From positions 133,898 through 197,897 of the forward strand of contig NZ_LT732548.1 in the NCBI RefSeq assembly GCF_900155685.1: 64,000 nucleotides of DNA, written 5' to 3'. The notes under the pieces were generated by a model. It was not told the DNA's origin, ran no database searches, and saw nothing but the letters and a program-made list of their open reading frames with translations. Each line of letters starts with the position of its first letter. The first letter of the stretch is position 1. Of the stretch, positions 1 through 10,288 are shown in pieces. The stretch is from Paenibacillus bouchesdurhonensis. Its GTDB lineage: Bacteria > Bacillota > Bacilli > Paenibacillales > Paenibacillaceae. Both the position numbers and the translations under genes were made by a program.

Positions 1-166
1 CCGCTCGCTCGGCAACATGAATGTGCAGATTGTAATGGAGCGGCTTGGCGGCGGCGGGCATTTAACGAATGCCGCAGTGCAATTGGAGGGTACCCAGGCT
101 GAGGCGGAAAGAAGACTGCTCGAAGTACTGGAGGAAATAGAAAAGGAAGAGGGGTTATTCGAATGA
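1..166 (+). CDS. gdpP: GdpP (YybT) cyclic-di-AMP phosphodiesterase, C-terminal end
   Basis: Only the last 54 codons are present; the reading frame enters from the left edge at base 2. It contains the glycine-rich [10 protein letters not shown] signature of the DHHA1 domain, where DHH-family phosphoesterases bind substrate, followed by a charged helix ending in EEGLFE. In Bacillales the gene directly before rplI is gdpP, the membrane-bound c-di-AMP phosphodiesterase, so the identity rests on motif plus position. Its stop overlaps the rplI start by 4 bp (ATGA), which suggests translational coupling. Confidence 0.85.
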   Translation, partial: RSLGNMNVQIVMERLGGGGHLTNAAVQLEGTQAEAERRLLEVLEEIEKEEGLFE

Positions 167-606
167 AGGTTATTTTCTTGAAAGACGTGAAGGGTCAAGG
201 TAAAAAAGGGGAAATCAAGAACGTATCCGAAGGTTATGCACAGAACTTCCTGCTGCCGCGGGGGCTGGTACGCATTGCTACCGAAGGCAACGTCAAGACG
301 CTGGAAGTTCAAAATGCGGCAGAAGAGAAGCGCAAGGCTCAGGAGAAGGAAGAAGCGATCGAGCTGGGCAAGAAGCTGGAGGAAATGACGATAACAGTAC
401 AGGCCAAAGCAGGGGAAGGCGGGCGCCTGTTCGGTGCGATCACGAATAAACAAATCGCTGAAGCTCTCGCTAAAGCTGGCGTGAAGATCGATCGACGCAA
501 AATCGAGCTTGCCGAACCGATTCGGACGCTTGGCGTAACTCAGGTGCCCGTGAAGCTTCATCCTGATGTGAAATCAACGTTCAAGGTTCAGGTAACGGAG
601 GAATAA
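163..606 (+). CDS. rplI: 50S ribosomal protein L9
   Basis: 147 aa, the usual L9 length. The N-terminal rRNA-binding domain (about residues 1-50, opening [17 protein letters not shown] and containing NFLLPRG) is followed by a long charged connecting helix (about 52-75) and a C-terminal domain with the GRLFGAIT motif. L9 binds 23S rRNA near the L1 stalk and restrains mRNA slippage. The ATG overlaps the gdpP stop, with an AGAGG ribosome site inside gdpP, and dnaB starts 2 bp after the stop, so the three genes look like one operon. Confidence 0.97.
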   Translation: MKVIFLKDVKGQGKKGEIKNVSEGYAQNFLLPRGLVRIATEGNVKTLEVQNAAEEKRKAQEKEEAIELGKKLEEMTITVQAKAGEGGRLFGAITNKQIAEALAKAGVKIDRRKIELAEPIRTLGVTQVPVKLHPDVKSTFKVQVTEE

Positions 607-607
607 A

Positions 608-1969
608 ATGGCTGGAGATCAATTCTTCGACCGAATCCCTCCGCAGAATCTCGAGGCGGAGCAGGCGGTGCTCGGAGCCATATTGCTGCAATCTGAAGCG
701 CTGATCACGGCCATGGAACGGGTACGGACGGAGGATTTTTACGATCCTCCCCACCAGTTGATTTATGATGCCATGGTTCAGCTAGGGGAGGAGAGCCAGC
801 CGATCGACCTAGTTACGCTAACCTCGAAGCTTCAGGATCGAGGACAGCTGGAGGATATCGGCGGCGTCAGTTACTTAGCGAAGCTGGCCAATGCGGTGCC
901 TACGGCGGCGAACGTTGATTATTACGCCCGGATCATCGAAGAGAAGTCCATGCTTCGCCGTTTAATTCGAACGGCTACGCAAATCGTTAGCGAGGGCTAT
1001 TCCGGCGGCGAGGATGTATCCGGCATGCTGAGCGATGCGGAGCGGAAGATCCTCGAAATATCCAATAGCCGTTCCGGCAGCGGATTTATTGCCATCCGCG
1101 ATGTGCTGATGGAAGTGTTCGAAAAGGTGGAGGAACTGCATCAGAATCGGGGAAATACGACGGGAATCCCTTCAGGCTTTGTCGATTTGGACAAGATGAC
1201 ATCCGGATTTCAGCGTAATGACTTGATCATCGTGGCGGCTCGTCCGTCTGTCGGTAAGACGGCGTTTGCCCTGAACATTGCCCAGAACGTGGCCGTTCGG
1301 GCCAAAGAGACCGTCGCTATCTTCAGTCTGGAGATGTCGGCGGCTCAGCTCGTTCAGCGGATGATCTGCGCGGAGGCCAATCTGGACGCGGGGGTCATGC
1401 GGACGGGCGACTTCAAGAATGATGATGATTGGTCCAAGCTGACGATGGGGATCGCCGCTTTGTCGGAATCCGAAATATATATCGATGATACGCCTGGGAT
1501 AACGGTAGCTGATATTCGTGCCAAATGCCGCCGACTCAAGAAGGAGAGAGGCCTTGGCATGATCGTGATCGACTACTTGCAGCTTATCCATGGGCGCGGC
1601 AAGCCGGGGGAGAACCGGCAGCAGGAGGTATCGGAAATTTCCCGTACTCTGAAGCAGATCGCCCGTGAACTCGAAGTTCCGGTCATCGCCTTGTCCCAGC
1701 TTAGCCGGGGCGTAGAGCAGCGGCAGGATAAGCGCCCAATGATGTCCGACCTTAGGGAGTCGGGTTCGATTGAGCAGGATGCCGATATCGTGGCGTTCTT
1801 ATACCGTGATGATTACTACAATCAGGAGACGGAGAAGAAGAACATTATTGAAATTATTATCGCCAAGCAGCGTAATGGCCCGGTAGGCACAGTTGAACTG
1901 GTGTTCCTGAAGAACTTTAATAAGTTTGCGAACTACGAGCGTGCGCATGGCGATGCGTTTGCAGGGTAA
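608..1969 (+). CDS. dnaB: Replicative DNA helicase (DnaB family; DnaC in B. subtilis)
   Basis: 453 aa. The N-terminal DnaB domain (about 8-110) includes PPQNLEAEQAVLGAIL. The RecA-like motor has a Walker A ARPSVGKT at about residues 211-218, a Walker B-like IVIDYLQL, and SQLSRGVEQR and DLRESGSIEQD further on. It unwinds DNA at the replication fork as a hexameric ring. GGAGG overlapping the rplI end supports this ATG. It is the last gene of the gdpP-rplI-dnaB cluster; no clear terminator follows before the purA promoter region. Confidence 0.97.
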   Translation: MAGDQFFDRIPPQNLEAEQAVLGAILLQSEALITAMERVRTEDFYDPPHQLIYDAMVQLGEESQPIDLVTLTSKLQDRGQLEDIGGVSYLAKLANAVPTAANVDYYARIIEEKSMLRRLIRTATQIVSEGYSGGEDVSGMLSDAERKILEISNSRSGSGFIAIRDVLMEVFEKVEELHQNRGNTTGIPSGFVDLDKMTSGFQRNDLIIVAARPSVGKTAFALNIAQNVAVRAKETVAIFSLEMSAAQLVQRMICAEANLDAGVMRTGDFKNDDDWSKLTMGIAALSESEIYIDDTPGITVADIRAKCRRLKKERGLGMIVIDYLQLIHGRGKPGENRQQEVSEISRTLKQIARELEVPVIALSQLSRGVEQRQDKRPMMSDLRESGSIEQDADIVAFLYRDDYYNQETEKKNIIEIIIAKQRNGPVGTVELVFLKNFNKFANYERAHGDAFAG

Positions 1970-2020
1970 GTTATTAACATTCTATGTTTACGTCCTAATA
2001 ATCAATATACTTTCCATTCT

Positions 2021-2064
2021 AAATACGAACGATTGCGTTATTTTATGCGTGATTGTTCGTATTT
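2021..2064. promoter_or_regulatory. Paired PurBoxes (PurR operator) upstream of purA
   Basis: AAATACGAACGAT at 2021-2033 is repeated as its inverted counterpart at 2052-2064, read AAATACGAACAAT on the minus strand. Both closely match the Bacillus PurBox consensus AWWWCCGAACWWT with the conserved CGAAC core. Two inverted boxes about 18 bp apart just upstream of the -35 is the known arrangement for PurR. That PurR represses purA here is inferred from B. subtilis. Confidence 0.8.
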
Positions 2065-2068
2065 TAAT

Positions 2069-2097
2069 TTGACTTTGAAAAAATCACCTGTTAAAAT
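2069..2097 (+). promoter_or_regulatory. purA promoter (sigma-A type)
   Basis: TTGACT at 2069-2074, a 17-bp spacer, then TAAAAT at 2092-2097. It lies immediately downstream of the PurBox pair and gives a leader of about 90 nt before purA. Confidence 0.75.
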
Positions 2098-2166
2098 GAT
2101 ATTGCTTTTTTTTTGGGAGTATAGAACAACCGAATATCGCGTACGAAATCCATGTATGGCCAATAA

Positions 2167-3483
<1,317 letters not shown>

Positions 3484-3526
3484 GAAAGCTTGCGATATAA
3501 TTGATCCCGAAAGCGTCATAAAATTT

Positions 3527-3562
3527 AGCTGTCAGAAGCAGTCTGCTTCTGGCGGCTTTTTT
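3527..3562 (+). terminator. Intrinsic terminator after purA
   Basis: A 14-bp stem (with a few G-T pairs) pairs AGCTGTCAGAAGCA with TGCTTCTGGCGGCT across a 3-nt loop, followed by six T residues. Confidence 0.9.
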
Positions 3563-3643
3563 GTGTTCTTTTCCCTTGCGAAGAGGTTGAATTATCCTTC
3601 CATCGTCCATACTGGTAGATAGGAAGATGAAGGAGGGAAAGAG

Positions 3644-4420
3644 ATGAGGTGGGTCGTTTGGGCTGTGAAGCTATCGATTACTGTCGTTATAGTTAGTATG
3701 TTAACTGTCGCAACGACAGGCTATGTAGTGAACTGGTATGTGCAATCGCTGCTGAGCAGTTATAACATTCCTCTCGAAATTCAATCGTTGAGTGTTGGAG
3801 GTATGGTGAAGGGCATGCTGGGATTTGGAGGCAAAGGCGCAGGCAGTAAGAGTGCCAATAGCAAGGATCCTAACAATAAGAGCGTGAATAGCGGGGGAAT
3901 AGACAGCAATAATTCTGACAAGGGGAATGAGAGCGCGCGGGCGAACGCGAATGTGAATGAAAGTGCCGACGCGAATGACAATATGAATAATGGTGCGCAA
4001 AATGGTGGAGCTACAAATGGAAAAGAGAACCCGAATGATCAGGGCAACGGATCCACGAATAATGACATGAATACAGGAGAGGGCATTCCGGAGGATGCGT
4101 TTCCGGTGATGGGCGGGATATACGGCCAATCCCAACAGTCGCAACAATCCCAACAATCGCAACAGCAAGGGACGGCTCAGGATCAGGTGGTTGTCATTTC
4201 GCCCGATGATTTGCTGGCGAAGAAGGATGAACTGCCCGATCAGCAAAAGGAAGAGGTATTTAATCTATTGATGTCCAAGCTTCCGGAGGAGGATATGCGA
4301 AAGATGACAGAAGCAATGGAGGATGGATTAACGGAATCCGAGATGATTGAGATTCAGCAGATTCTATCTAAGCATTTAGATAAAGATCAGTATGCGAAGG
4401 TTATGGAAATGTTGAAATAA
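3644..4420 (+). CDS. Membrane-anchored low-complexity protein of unknown function
   Basis: 258 aa, no family recognised. One N-terminal membrane segment (about residues 7-29) is followed by a long Asn/Ser/Gly-rich stretch (about 65-150), a short Gln-Ser tandem repeat (QSQQSQQSQQSQQQ, about 166-179), and a charged helical C-terminus (about 190-258) rich in Glu, Met and Leu. The layout suggests a membrane anchor, a flexible spacer and a small helical domain. GGAGGG about 7 nt upstream supports the start. The gene is alone between two terminators. Confidence 0.75.
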   Translation: MRWVVWAVKLSITVVIVSMLTVATTGYVVNWYVQSLLSSYNIPLEIQSLSVGGMVKGMLGFGGKGAGSKSANSKDPNNKSVNSGGIDSNNSDKGNESARANANVNESADANDNMNNGAQNGGATNGKENPNDQGNGSTNNDMNTGEGIPEDAFPVMGGIYGQSQQSQQSQQSQQQGTAQDQVVVISPDDLLAKKDELPDQQKEEVFNLLMSKLPEEDMRKMTEAMEDGLTESEMIEIQQILSKHLDKDQYAKVMEMLK

Positions 4421-4518
4421 TATGTCGGAATTGCACGAATATACTAGCATGACAGCGGTTCCATTCACAGAATTGTAAATAAAATACTTGCTGGTTAATT
4501 TAGCAAATAACCTTGAAA

Positions 4519-4540
4519 CCCGCTCCTAGAGCGGGCTTTT
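4519..4540 (+). terminator. Intrinsic terminator
   Basis: Stem CCCGCTC/GAGCGGG (7 bp) with a 3-nt loop, then CTTTT. It lies about 100 bp after the low-complexity gene and before the M23 peptidase gene. Confidence 0.75.
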
Positions 4541-4662
4541 GGCATTTGTGAACAAGGTTGAAATACTAGATAGTCGTATGCTAAAGTAGACGATAGTGAT
4601 AAAAGGTTAAAATTTTGAAACTATTTATTATCGAATAGTGTCAACTAGTAAAGGAGATTACC

Positions 4663-6222
4663 ATGAAAGGTTTCAGGGGAAAACTCGGGCTCGGTTGGCT
4701 CACCAAACGCTTCCAGGCTAAGGGGAGGAACACAGAACCGAACCATAATCTAGCGATAAATGAACAAGACCATATAGAAGATCATATAGGTATCACAAAT
4801 AATAAACTGCAAACGAGATCACGCAGAATCAGGATTGGGGCTATAACTGCTGTACTTTCAGCAGGAATGCTTCTAGCAGGGTATCAATATGTGCAAGCGA
4901 ACACGGTTACGTATTACCGCGTCATAATCCATGATGAAGAGATCGGGACGATTGAGAATGAGGAGCAGCTGCTAGCGCTTTATGAGCGCAAGGAGCAGGA
5001 ATATGCGGAGAAGTATCCGCAGGCCGATATGGTCGTAAACACGAAAGAGATTACTACGATTGAGGCAAAGAAATATAATGCCAAGATTGATACAGAGACA
5101 ACGCTAGCTGAGCTTGATAGCAGATTGACCGGCTATTCCCGGGGCGTGGAGCTAAAGGTCGATGGGAAGACTATTGCGATCGTGAAGGATCAAGCTACAG
5201 CGAATGCTATTCTGGAGCAAGTGAAGGGGAAATACATACCGAACACTTCAGCCAGCAGTAATGTACCCAAAATTAAATTGCTAAGCAGCAATCCGAATAA
5301 GAAGGTGAATTCGACAGGAAACGGCATAAAGATTGAATCCGCAGAAATTGTGGAGGATGTAACGCAGGTCGCCGTCAAAACCGACCCCAATAAGGTACTG
5401 GGTGCTGAGGAGGCGCTGCAGCGCATTGTTGAAGGGAGCGAAGCGGCGATTACCTATACGGTTCGCGAGGGAGATACGATCTCCTCTATAGCCAAACGCT
5501 ATGGGGTCACCCAAAAGGAATTGTTCGCGAAGAACCCCGGCATCCAAGAGAAGACGTTGCAAATCGGAACTGAACTGAACGTGAAGGCATTGAAGCCAGC
5601 GCTTACGGTGAAGACCGTTGAACTGATGTCCGAGGAGATTGTGACGGAGCCGGAGGTTATTATCCAGAAAAGCGCGGATATGCAGGCAGGCAAGTCCAAG
5701 GTGATAGCAGAAGGGCAGAGCGGCCTTAAAGTGATGGAATACCGGCTGACGAAGGAAAATGGCGAGGTAATCGCCGAAGAGTGGCTCGGCCAGGAAGTAA
5801 TCAAGGCTTCGTCTCCGCGAATCATCATAAAGGGAACGAAGATAATTGGGGAAGGAAGCGGACAATTCGCATGGCCGGTATCCGGGGCTCGCATGACGAG
5901 CAGCTACGGTGAACGTTGGGGCCGAACCCATAAAGGAATCGACCTGGTCTCTTCTAATCGGAATATCCTAGCGGCGGATGAAGGAGTCGTGAGCTTCGCA
6001 GGCACCAAATCAGGATACGGCAATGTTATCATTATTAATCATAATAACGGATTTGAGACGTTGTACGGGCACTTGAGCAAGATCAGTGTGGAGAAGGGCG
6101 ACGTCGTGGAGAAGGGCGCCAAGATTGGAGTTATGGGCAGCACGGGAAGATCTACTGGTACGCACTTGCATTTCGAGATTCATAAGAACGGCACGGTGCA
6201 GAATCCGATGAAATATTTATAA
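4663..6222 (+). CDS. Cell-wall M23 endopeptidase with LysM and G5 domains
   Basis: 519 aa. A cytosolic N-terminal stretch is followed by a membrane segment at about residues 60-78, a LysM domain at about 264-308 (YTVREGDTISSIAKRYGV), a G5-type domain at about 318-395, and a C-terminal peptidase M23 (LytM/DD-endopeptidase) domain at about 400-519. The zinc site is intact: H423 and D427 in HKGID, and H501/H503 in HLHFE. Such enzymes cut peptidoglycan cross-bridges. AAGGAG upstream supports the start. It sits just before walRK, whose regulon in relatives includes wall hydrolases; no WalR box was seen. Confidence 0.9.
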   Translation: MKGFRGKLGLGWLTKRFQAKGRNTEPNHNLAINEQDHIEDHIGITNNKLQTRSRRIRIGAITAVLSAGMLLAGYQYVQANTVTYYRVIIHDEEIGTIENEEQLLALYERKEQEYAEKYPQADMVVNTKEITTIEAKKYNAKIDTETTLAELDSRLTGYSRGVELKVDGKTIAIVKDQATANAILEQVKGKYIPNTSASSNVPKIKLLSSNPNKKVNSTGNGIKIESAEIVEDVTQVAVKTDPNKVLGAEEALQRIVEGSEAAITYTVREGDTISSIAKRYGVTQKELFAKNPGIQEKTLQIGTELNVKALKPALTVKTVELMSEEIVTEPEVIIQKSADMQAGKSKVIAEGQSGLKVMEYRLTKENGEVIAEEWLGQEVIKASSPRIIIKGTKIIGEGSGQFAWPVSGARMTSSYGERWGRTHKGIDLVSSNRNILAADEGVVSFAGTKSGYGNVIIINHNNGFETLYGHLSKISVEKGDVVEKGAKIGVMGSTGRSTGTHLHFEIHKNGTVQNPMKYL

Positions 6223-6243
6223 GGGGATTGTCATCCCAAGCTA

Positions 6244-6274
6244 AAGAACCTGGCCAAGTTTCGGTCAGGTTCTT
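6244..6274 (+). terminator. Probable terminator after the M23 peptidase gene
   Basis: A 12-bp stem pairs AAGAACCTGGCC with GGTCAGGTTCTT across a 7-nt loop. The following T tract is short, so termination may be partial. Confidence 0.6.
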
Positions 6275-6441
6275 ATTGTATGCATAAGCGGATTTGAGCG
6301 GAGCTTAGAGCCGTAGGTTTAAAGTCCTGAATAGGGCGAAACCCCGACTTTTTATACCGTATTTTTATGAAGGGCGGGGCGAGGTATGGTAAGATAGAAG
6401 AAGAGTGGCCAAGGCCTGAGAGTTTGGGGTGAATTGCAATA

Positions 6442-7155
6442 ATGCAGGGGAAAATTCTAGTCGTGGACGATGAGCGTCCAATTGCAGATATTTTGAAATT
6501 TAATTTGGAAAAAGAGGGCTATGAGGTCATCCTGGCTTTCGATGGAATCGAGGCTGTAGAGCTGGCGTTCGCCGAGCAGCCGGATCTTATCTTGCTGGAT
6601 TTGATGCTGCCGGGCAAGGATGGCATGGACGTATGCAGAGAGGTGCGAGCCAAGCTGCAGACGCCGATCATTATGCTGACCGCCAAGGATGGCGAGATCG
6701 ACAAGGTGCTTGGATTGGAGCTTGGAGCTGATGATTATGTCACCAAGCCGTTCAGCACCAGAGAGCTTCTGGCCAGAGTGAAAGCGCAAATGCGCCGGCA
6801 GCAGAAGCCGGCTCAACTGGAAAGCGCCGAGGGCAAGCAGGGCATTAGCTTATTTGAGCTGTTTATTGATACAGACATGTATACGGTATACAAGAATGGT
6901 GAACCGCTTGATTTGACTCATCGGGAGTTTGAACTGGTTCATTATTTGGTGAAGAATGCCGGAAAGGTGATGACTCGGGAGCACCTGCTGCAAGCGGTCT
7001 GGGGATATGACTACTTCGGAGATGTACGTACGGTGGATGTGACAATCCGCAGGTTGCGAGAGAAGATTGAGAGTGATCCAAGCAAGCCGGAATACATTCT
7101 GACCCGGCGCGGGCTAGGCTATATGATGCGCAGCTCCAAGGCGGGTGGATTCTAG
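6442..7155 (+). CDS. walR: WalR (YycF) response regulator
   Basis: 237 aa OmpR-family regulator. The receiver domain (1-120) has the acidic pair in VVDDERP, phosphoacceptor D53 in LLDLMLPG, T in MLTAKD, and K in TKPF. The winged-helix DNA-binding domain (about 138-232) has [12 protein letters not shown] and [15 protein letters not shown]. It controls cell-wall turnover and is usually essential in low-GC Gram-positives. A GGGGTG ribosome site precedes the ATG. The stop is one base before the walK start, so the two are co-translated. Confidence 0.97.
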   Translation: MQGKILVVDDERPIADILKFNLEKEGYEVILAFDGIEAVELAFAEQPDLILLDLMLPGKDGMDVCREVRAKLQTPIIMLTAKDGEIDKVLGLELGADDYVTKPFSTRELLARVKAQMRRQQKPAQLESAEGKQGISLFELFIDTDMYTVYKNGEPLDLTHREFELVHYLVKNAGKVMTREHLLQAVWGYDYFGDVRTVDVTIRRLREKIESDPSKPEYILTRRGLGYMMRSSKAGGF

Positions 7156-7156
7156 G

Positions 7157-8980
7157 ATGAATCTGCCCTCCTTCTTCCGCACGATCCAGGCTAAGCTGAT
7201 CATCATTTACGTGCTGCTGATCCTGATCGCCATGCAATTGATCGGGGTCTATTTCGTGAGCGCGATGAAAACCTCGCTGACGAGCAACTTTACGAAGGAG
7301 CTGCAGGAGCGGGCAGCATTGCTATCGGTTCTGGCAGCGCAAAATTTGGGAGTTACAGGAGAATCGGCAGATGCATCGCTAGATAATTTAAGCGTTCTTG
7401 TTAATAATCTATTTAATATTAATGGCGCTGAGATCCAAGTACTGGATGCAAGCGGCCGGGTTCTGACGACCTCTAAGCCGTCTCATGCCGATTATGTCGG
7501 CACGAAGAATACGCAAACGGTAGTCAGCCGGGCGCTGCAGGGCATACGCGACAATGAAGAATATATGATTGATGAAGACAATGTACGCAAAAAAGTGGTG
7601 GCCAAGCCTGTCGTAAGAGACGGCAAAACGGTCGGAGCCATTTACATCGCGGCTTCTATGACAGAGCTCTATAACACAATGGAGCGGATCAATAGTATAT
7701 TTATTTCTGGTTTATTGCTGGCGCTTGCTTTGACTGCTGTGCTGGGCGTGATCCTTGCCCATACGATCACTTCGCCGATCAAGGAGTTGACCCGGCGGGC
7801 AACCGCCGTGGCGGAGGGACAGTTTCACCAGAAGATGCCGGTGCTTGGCAATGACGAGATCGGCCAATTAAGCAAGGCGTTCAACTACATGACGAGCCGT
7901 TTGCAGGATGCTCTGGCCCAGAACGAGGAAGAGAAGGAGAAGCTCGCTTCGATTCTGACTAATATGAGCGATGGTGTGATTGCGGCGGATGAGAAACGCC
8001 AGGTTATTCTGATGAACCGGCGAGCGAGCGAGATGCTGCGGGTTCAGGAGCAGGCGGTAAGCGGCATGGATATTATGACGCTGCTGCATTTGCCGCTGGA
8101 GGAACGCGCCGTGCTGGAGCGGGGTACGATGCATTCCGCTATTCTGGAGATCGATTCTCCTGAAGGGGATACATTCCTTATCCGCGTCACATTTACGCCG
8201 ATTCATCGGCGGGAATTTGGTGTAAGCGGTACGATTGCAGTGTTGCAGGATGTGACGGAGCAGGAGAAGCTGGAGGCTTCCCGCAGGGAGTTCGTTGCCA
8301 ACGTCTCGCATGAGCTGCGGACGCCGCTGACAACAATTAAGAGCTATACCGAGGCGCTGGAGGATGGTGCGCTGGAAGATCCTGAGCTTGGCCCGCGGTT
8401 TGCCTCCGTGATTCAGAATCAGACCGAGCGGATGATTCGGCTTGTCACGGATTTGCTCCATTTGTCTCGTCTTGATTCCAAGGAGGCCTTGCTGCGCAAG
8501 CAGTCTACCGGGGTGCTGGAAATGTTGGAGGAGGTCGTGGATCGCTTCTCTTTCCAGATGCAGGAGAAGGAAATTCGTCCGGAGATCTTTATCGAGGAAG
8601 GCGTGGATACGGCTTGGATGGATCGGGATCAGATCGATCAGGTGCTGGACAACCTGATTTCCAATGCGATGAAATATACCCCCGAAGGCGAGAAAATTAC
8701 GTTTGAAGCCCGCAGGGTGGATGACGGAATGATCGCTATTTCTGTTAAGGACAATGGAATAGGCATTCCGAAGCGTGATTTGGAACGGATTTTTGAACGA
8801 TTCTATCGGGTGGACAAGGCCAGAGCCCGCAATATGGGGGGAACCGGTCTAGGTCTATCCATTGCCCGGGAAATTGTGAAGGCCCATGGCGGGACGATCA
8901 TATTGGATTCGGAGCTGGGGGAAGGCACCACAGTAACCTTTACACTGCCGACACAGGAACAAGGAGGCGAAGGACAGTGA
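7157..8980 (+). CDS. walK: WalK (YycG) sensor histidine kinase
   Basis: About 607 aa. TM1 (about 12-34), an extracellular PAS-like domain (35-177), TM2 (about 178-204), HAMP, an internal PAS domain (about 262-370), HisKA with H384 in VSHELRTPL, and a HATPase_c domain with NLISNAMKYTPEG, DNGIGIP and GGTGLGLSIA. It phosphorylates WalR. An in-frame GTG lies 12 nt upstream, but GGTGG sits 8 nt before the ATG at 7157, so the ATG is preferred. It overlaps yycH by 4 bp. Confidence 0.95.
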   Translation: MNLPSFFRTIQAKLIIIYVLLILIAMQLIGVYFVSAMKTSLTSNFTKELQERAALLSVLAAQNLGVTGESADASLDNLSVLVNNLFNINGAEIQVLDASGRVLTTSKPSHADYVGTKNTQTVVSRALQGIRDNEEYMIDEDNVRKKVVAKPVVRDGKTVGAIYIAASMTELYNTMERINSIFISGLLLALALTAVLGVILAHTITSPIKELTRRATAVAEGQFHQKMPVLGNDEIGQLSKAFNYMTSRLQDALAQNEEEKEKLASILTNMSDGVIAADEKRQVILMNRRASEMLRVQEQAVSGMDIMTLLHLPLEERAVLERGTMHSAILEIDSPEGDTFLIRVTFTPIHRREFGVSGTIAVLQDVTEQEKLEASRREFVANVSHELRTPLTTIKSYTEALEDGALEDPELGPRFASVIQNQTERMIRLVTDLLHLSRLDSKEALLRKQSTGVLEMLEEVVDRFSFQMQEKEIRPEIFIEEGVDTAWMDRDQIDQVLDNLISNAMKYTPEGEKITFEARRVDDGMIAISVKDNGIGIPKRDLERIFERFYRVDKARARNMGGTGLGLSIAREIVKAHGGTIILDSELGEGTTVTFTLPTQEQGGEGQ

Positions 8981-10257
8981 AGGAAACGGTGAAATCTCTC
9001 TTACTCACTTTTCTTGTCGTTTGCAGCTTGGTGCAGAGTTATTTCCTGATCTATCGGCTGCCGGGGAGCAATCCCGTGGTCAAGACAGAGAGTGATTATA
9101 TTAAAACCGAGAATATGGGCACGGAAATGCGGGCCGAGGAGCTGATATTCCCTGCGCAAATCTCTATCCATATGGGTGACAACCGGCATACGCTCTTTTA
9201 CCCCGACTCGATGTTCTACGACCTGATTTATTCGCGTCTGAAGGGCCGGATGTTCGAAGGGTTTCAGCGTTATCCCGTAGACAATTTGAATTGGTCGGAA
9301 ATTCGCAGCCGATATGCTGGGATAGAGCTTGAATTCGGCAGCGGCATCCCCGTATCGCTTCTACAGAAGGTGATGCAGATTTCTGCCGACCCTATATTTG
9401 AGGAAGAGAGCATCCATCGGGTGTTCATTTACAACGGGGAGAACGAAGAGCGGGCCCGCGTGTTCTTTTTCAGTTCGCAAGGGGATGTCGTCTATGAAGC
9501 GACCAAGGCCGATTTGACAGTACAGGACGTTAGGCAGCAGGTTGACTTTGGGAAGGACTGGATTCCGTATACGCTGAAGGATGGCTATTACATCCCGGAG
9601 AAGCCGATCGATATGGTGGAGACGATACTGAAGGTGGGCGTTTTCTCGACGGAGCAAATTCAAGGCAGCCTGTTCTTTGATCCAAGCATTACAAGAATTA
9701 TTCGAGAGAAGGACGGTTCGGAGATTTACACGGATAGCAGGCGAAGTCTGCAGGTGAAGCAGGACGGCAATTGGATCAATTATACCGACCCGGCGGCACC
9801 GTCCGCAGGCGAGAACAGCCCGGCGAATAACGCCTTGTCCTCGATCGATTTCATAAACCAGCATGGCGGTTGGAATGGCAGCTATCGCCTGGAGCAGGTG
9901 GACGGCTTGGAGGAAGTGAACACGGTCGTTTTCCGCCAATATTTTGGCAACGGTCAGTTTGGGGCTTTTCCGATTATGGATTTCAGTACGTTCCGATATG
10001 GAACCATTTCGCTGGCCATGCGCCAAGGCACAATTACAGGGTATGAGCGATCTCTGTTGTACGTCAAAGCGGGAGATTGGGAGAAGCAGGTTGTTCAACT
10101 GTCTGGCGGTAAAGAGTTAAAGGATAAGATCGAACAACTGTCCGGCATTGTTAACTTGTATCCGGCGTATCTCCCTTCGCTAAGTCAGGAGGGGCTGCTG
10201 CTGAAGCCGACCTGGATTGTCGAGCTGAAGAGCGGTGCCATGCATGAGCTGAAATAA
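8977..10257 (+). CDS. walH: WalH (YycH), WalK regulatory protein
   Basis: 426 aa with one N-terminal membrane segment (about residues 6-26) and a large extracytoplasmic part. In B. subtilis, YycH and YycI contact WalK through their membrane helices and restrain it. Identity rests on size, topology and position directly after walK. The start is GTG, overlapping the walK TGA (GTGA), with AAGGAGG 9 nt upstream. Confidence 0.92.
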   Translation: MKETVKSLLLTFLVVCSLVQSYFLIYRLPGSNPVVKTESDYIKTENMGTEMRAEELIFPAQISIHMGDNRHTLFYPDSMFYDLIYSRLKGRMFEGFQRYPVDNLNWSEIRSRYAGIELEFGSGIPVSLLQKVMQISADPIFEEESIHRVFIYNGENEERARVFFFSSQGDVVYEATKADLTVQDVRQQVDFGKDWIPYTLKDGYYIPEKPIDMVETILKVGVFSTEQIQGSLFFDPSITRIIREKDGSEIYTDSRRSLQVKQDGNWINYTDPAAPSAGENSPANNALSSIDFINQHGGWNGSYRLEQVDGLEEVNTVVFRQYFGNGQFGAFPIMDFSTFRYGTISLAMRQGTITGYERSLLYVKAGDWEKQVVQLSGGKELKDKIEQLSGIVNLYPAYLPSLSQEGLLLKPTWIVELKSGAMHELK

Positions 10258-10288
10258 ACAACTCACAAATAAAAGGAGGTCATGGGGT

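Noticed and set aside
1172-1591. Open frames on the minus strand inside dnaB
   Set aside because: No ribosome sites, no recognisable protein, and they mirror the codon pattern of dnaB.
4135-4165. Short tandem CAACAATCC/CAACAGTCG repeat, considered as a CRISPR or satellite
   Set aside because: It encodes the in-frame QSQ repeat of the low-complexity protein; units are about 9 bp with no spacers.
7868-8461. Long minus-strand frame inside walK
   Set aside because: Shadow of a high-GC coding frame; no start signal and no family resemblance.
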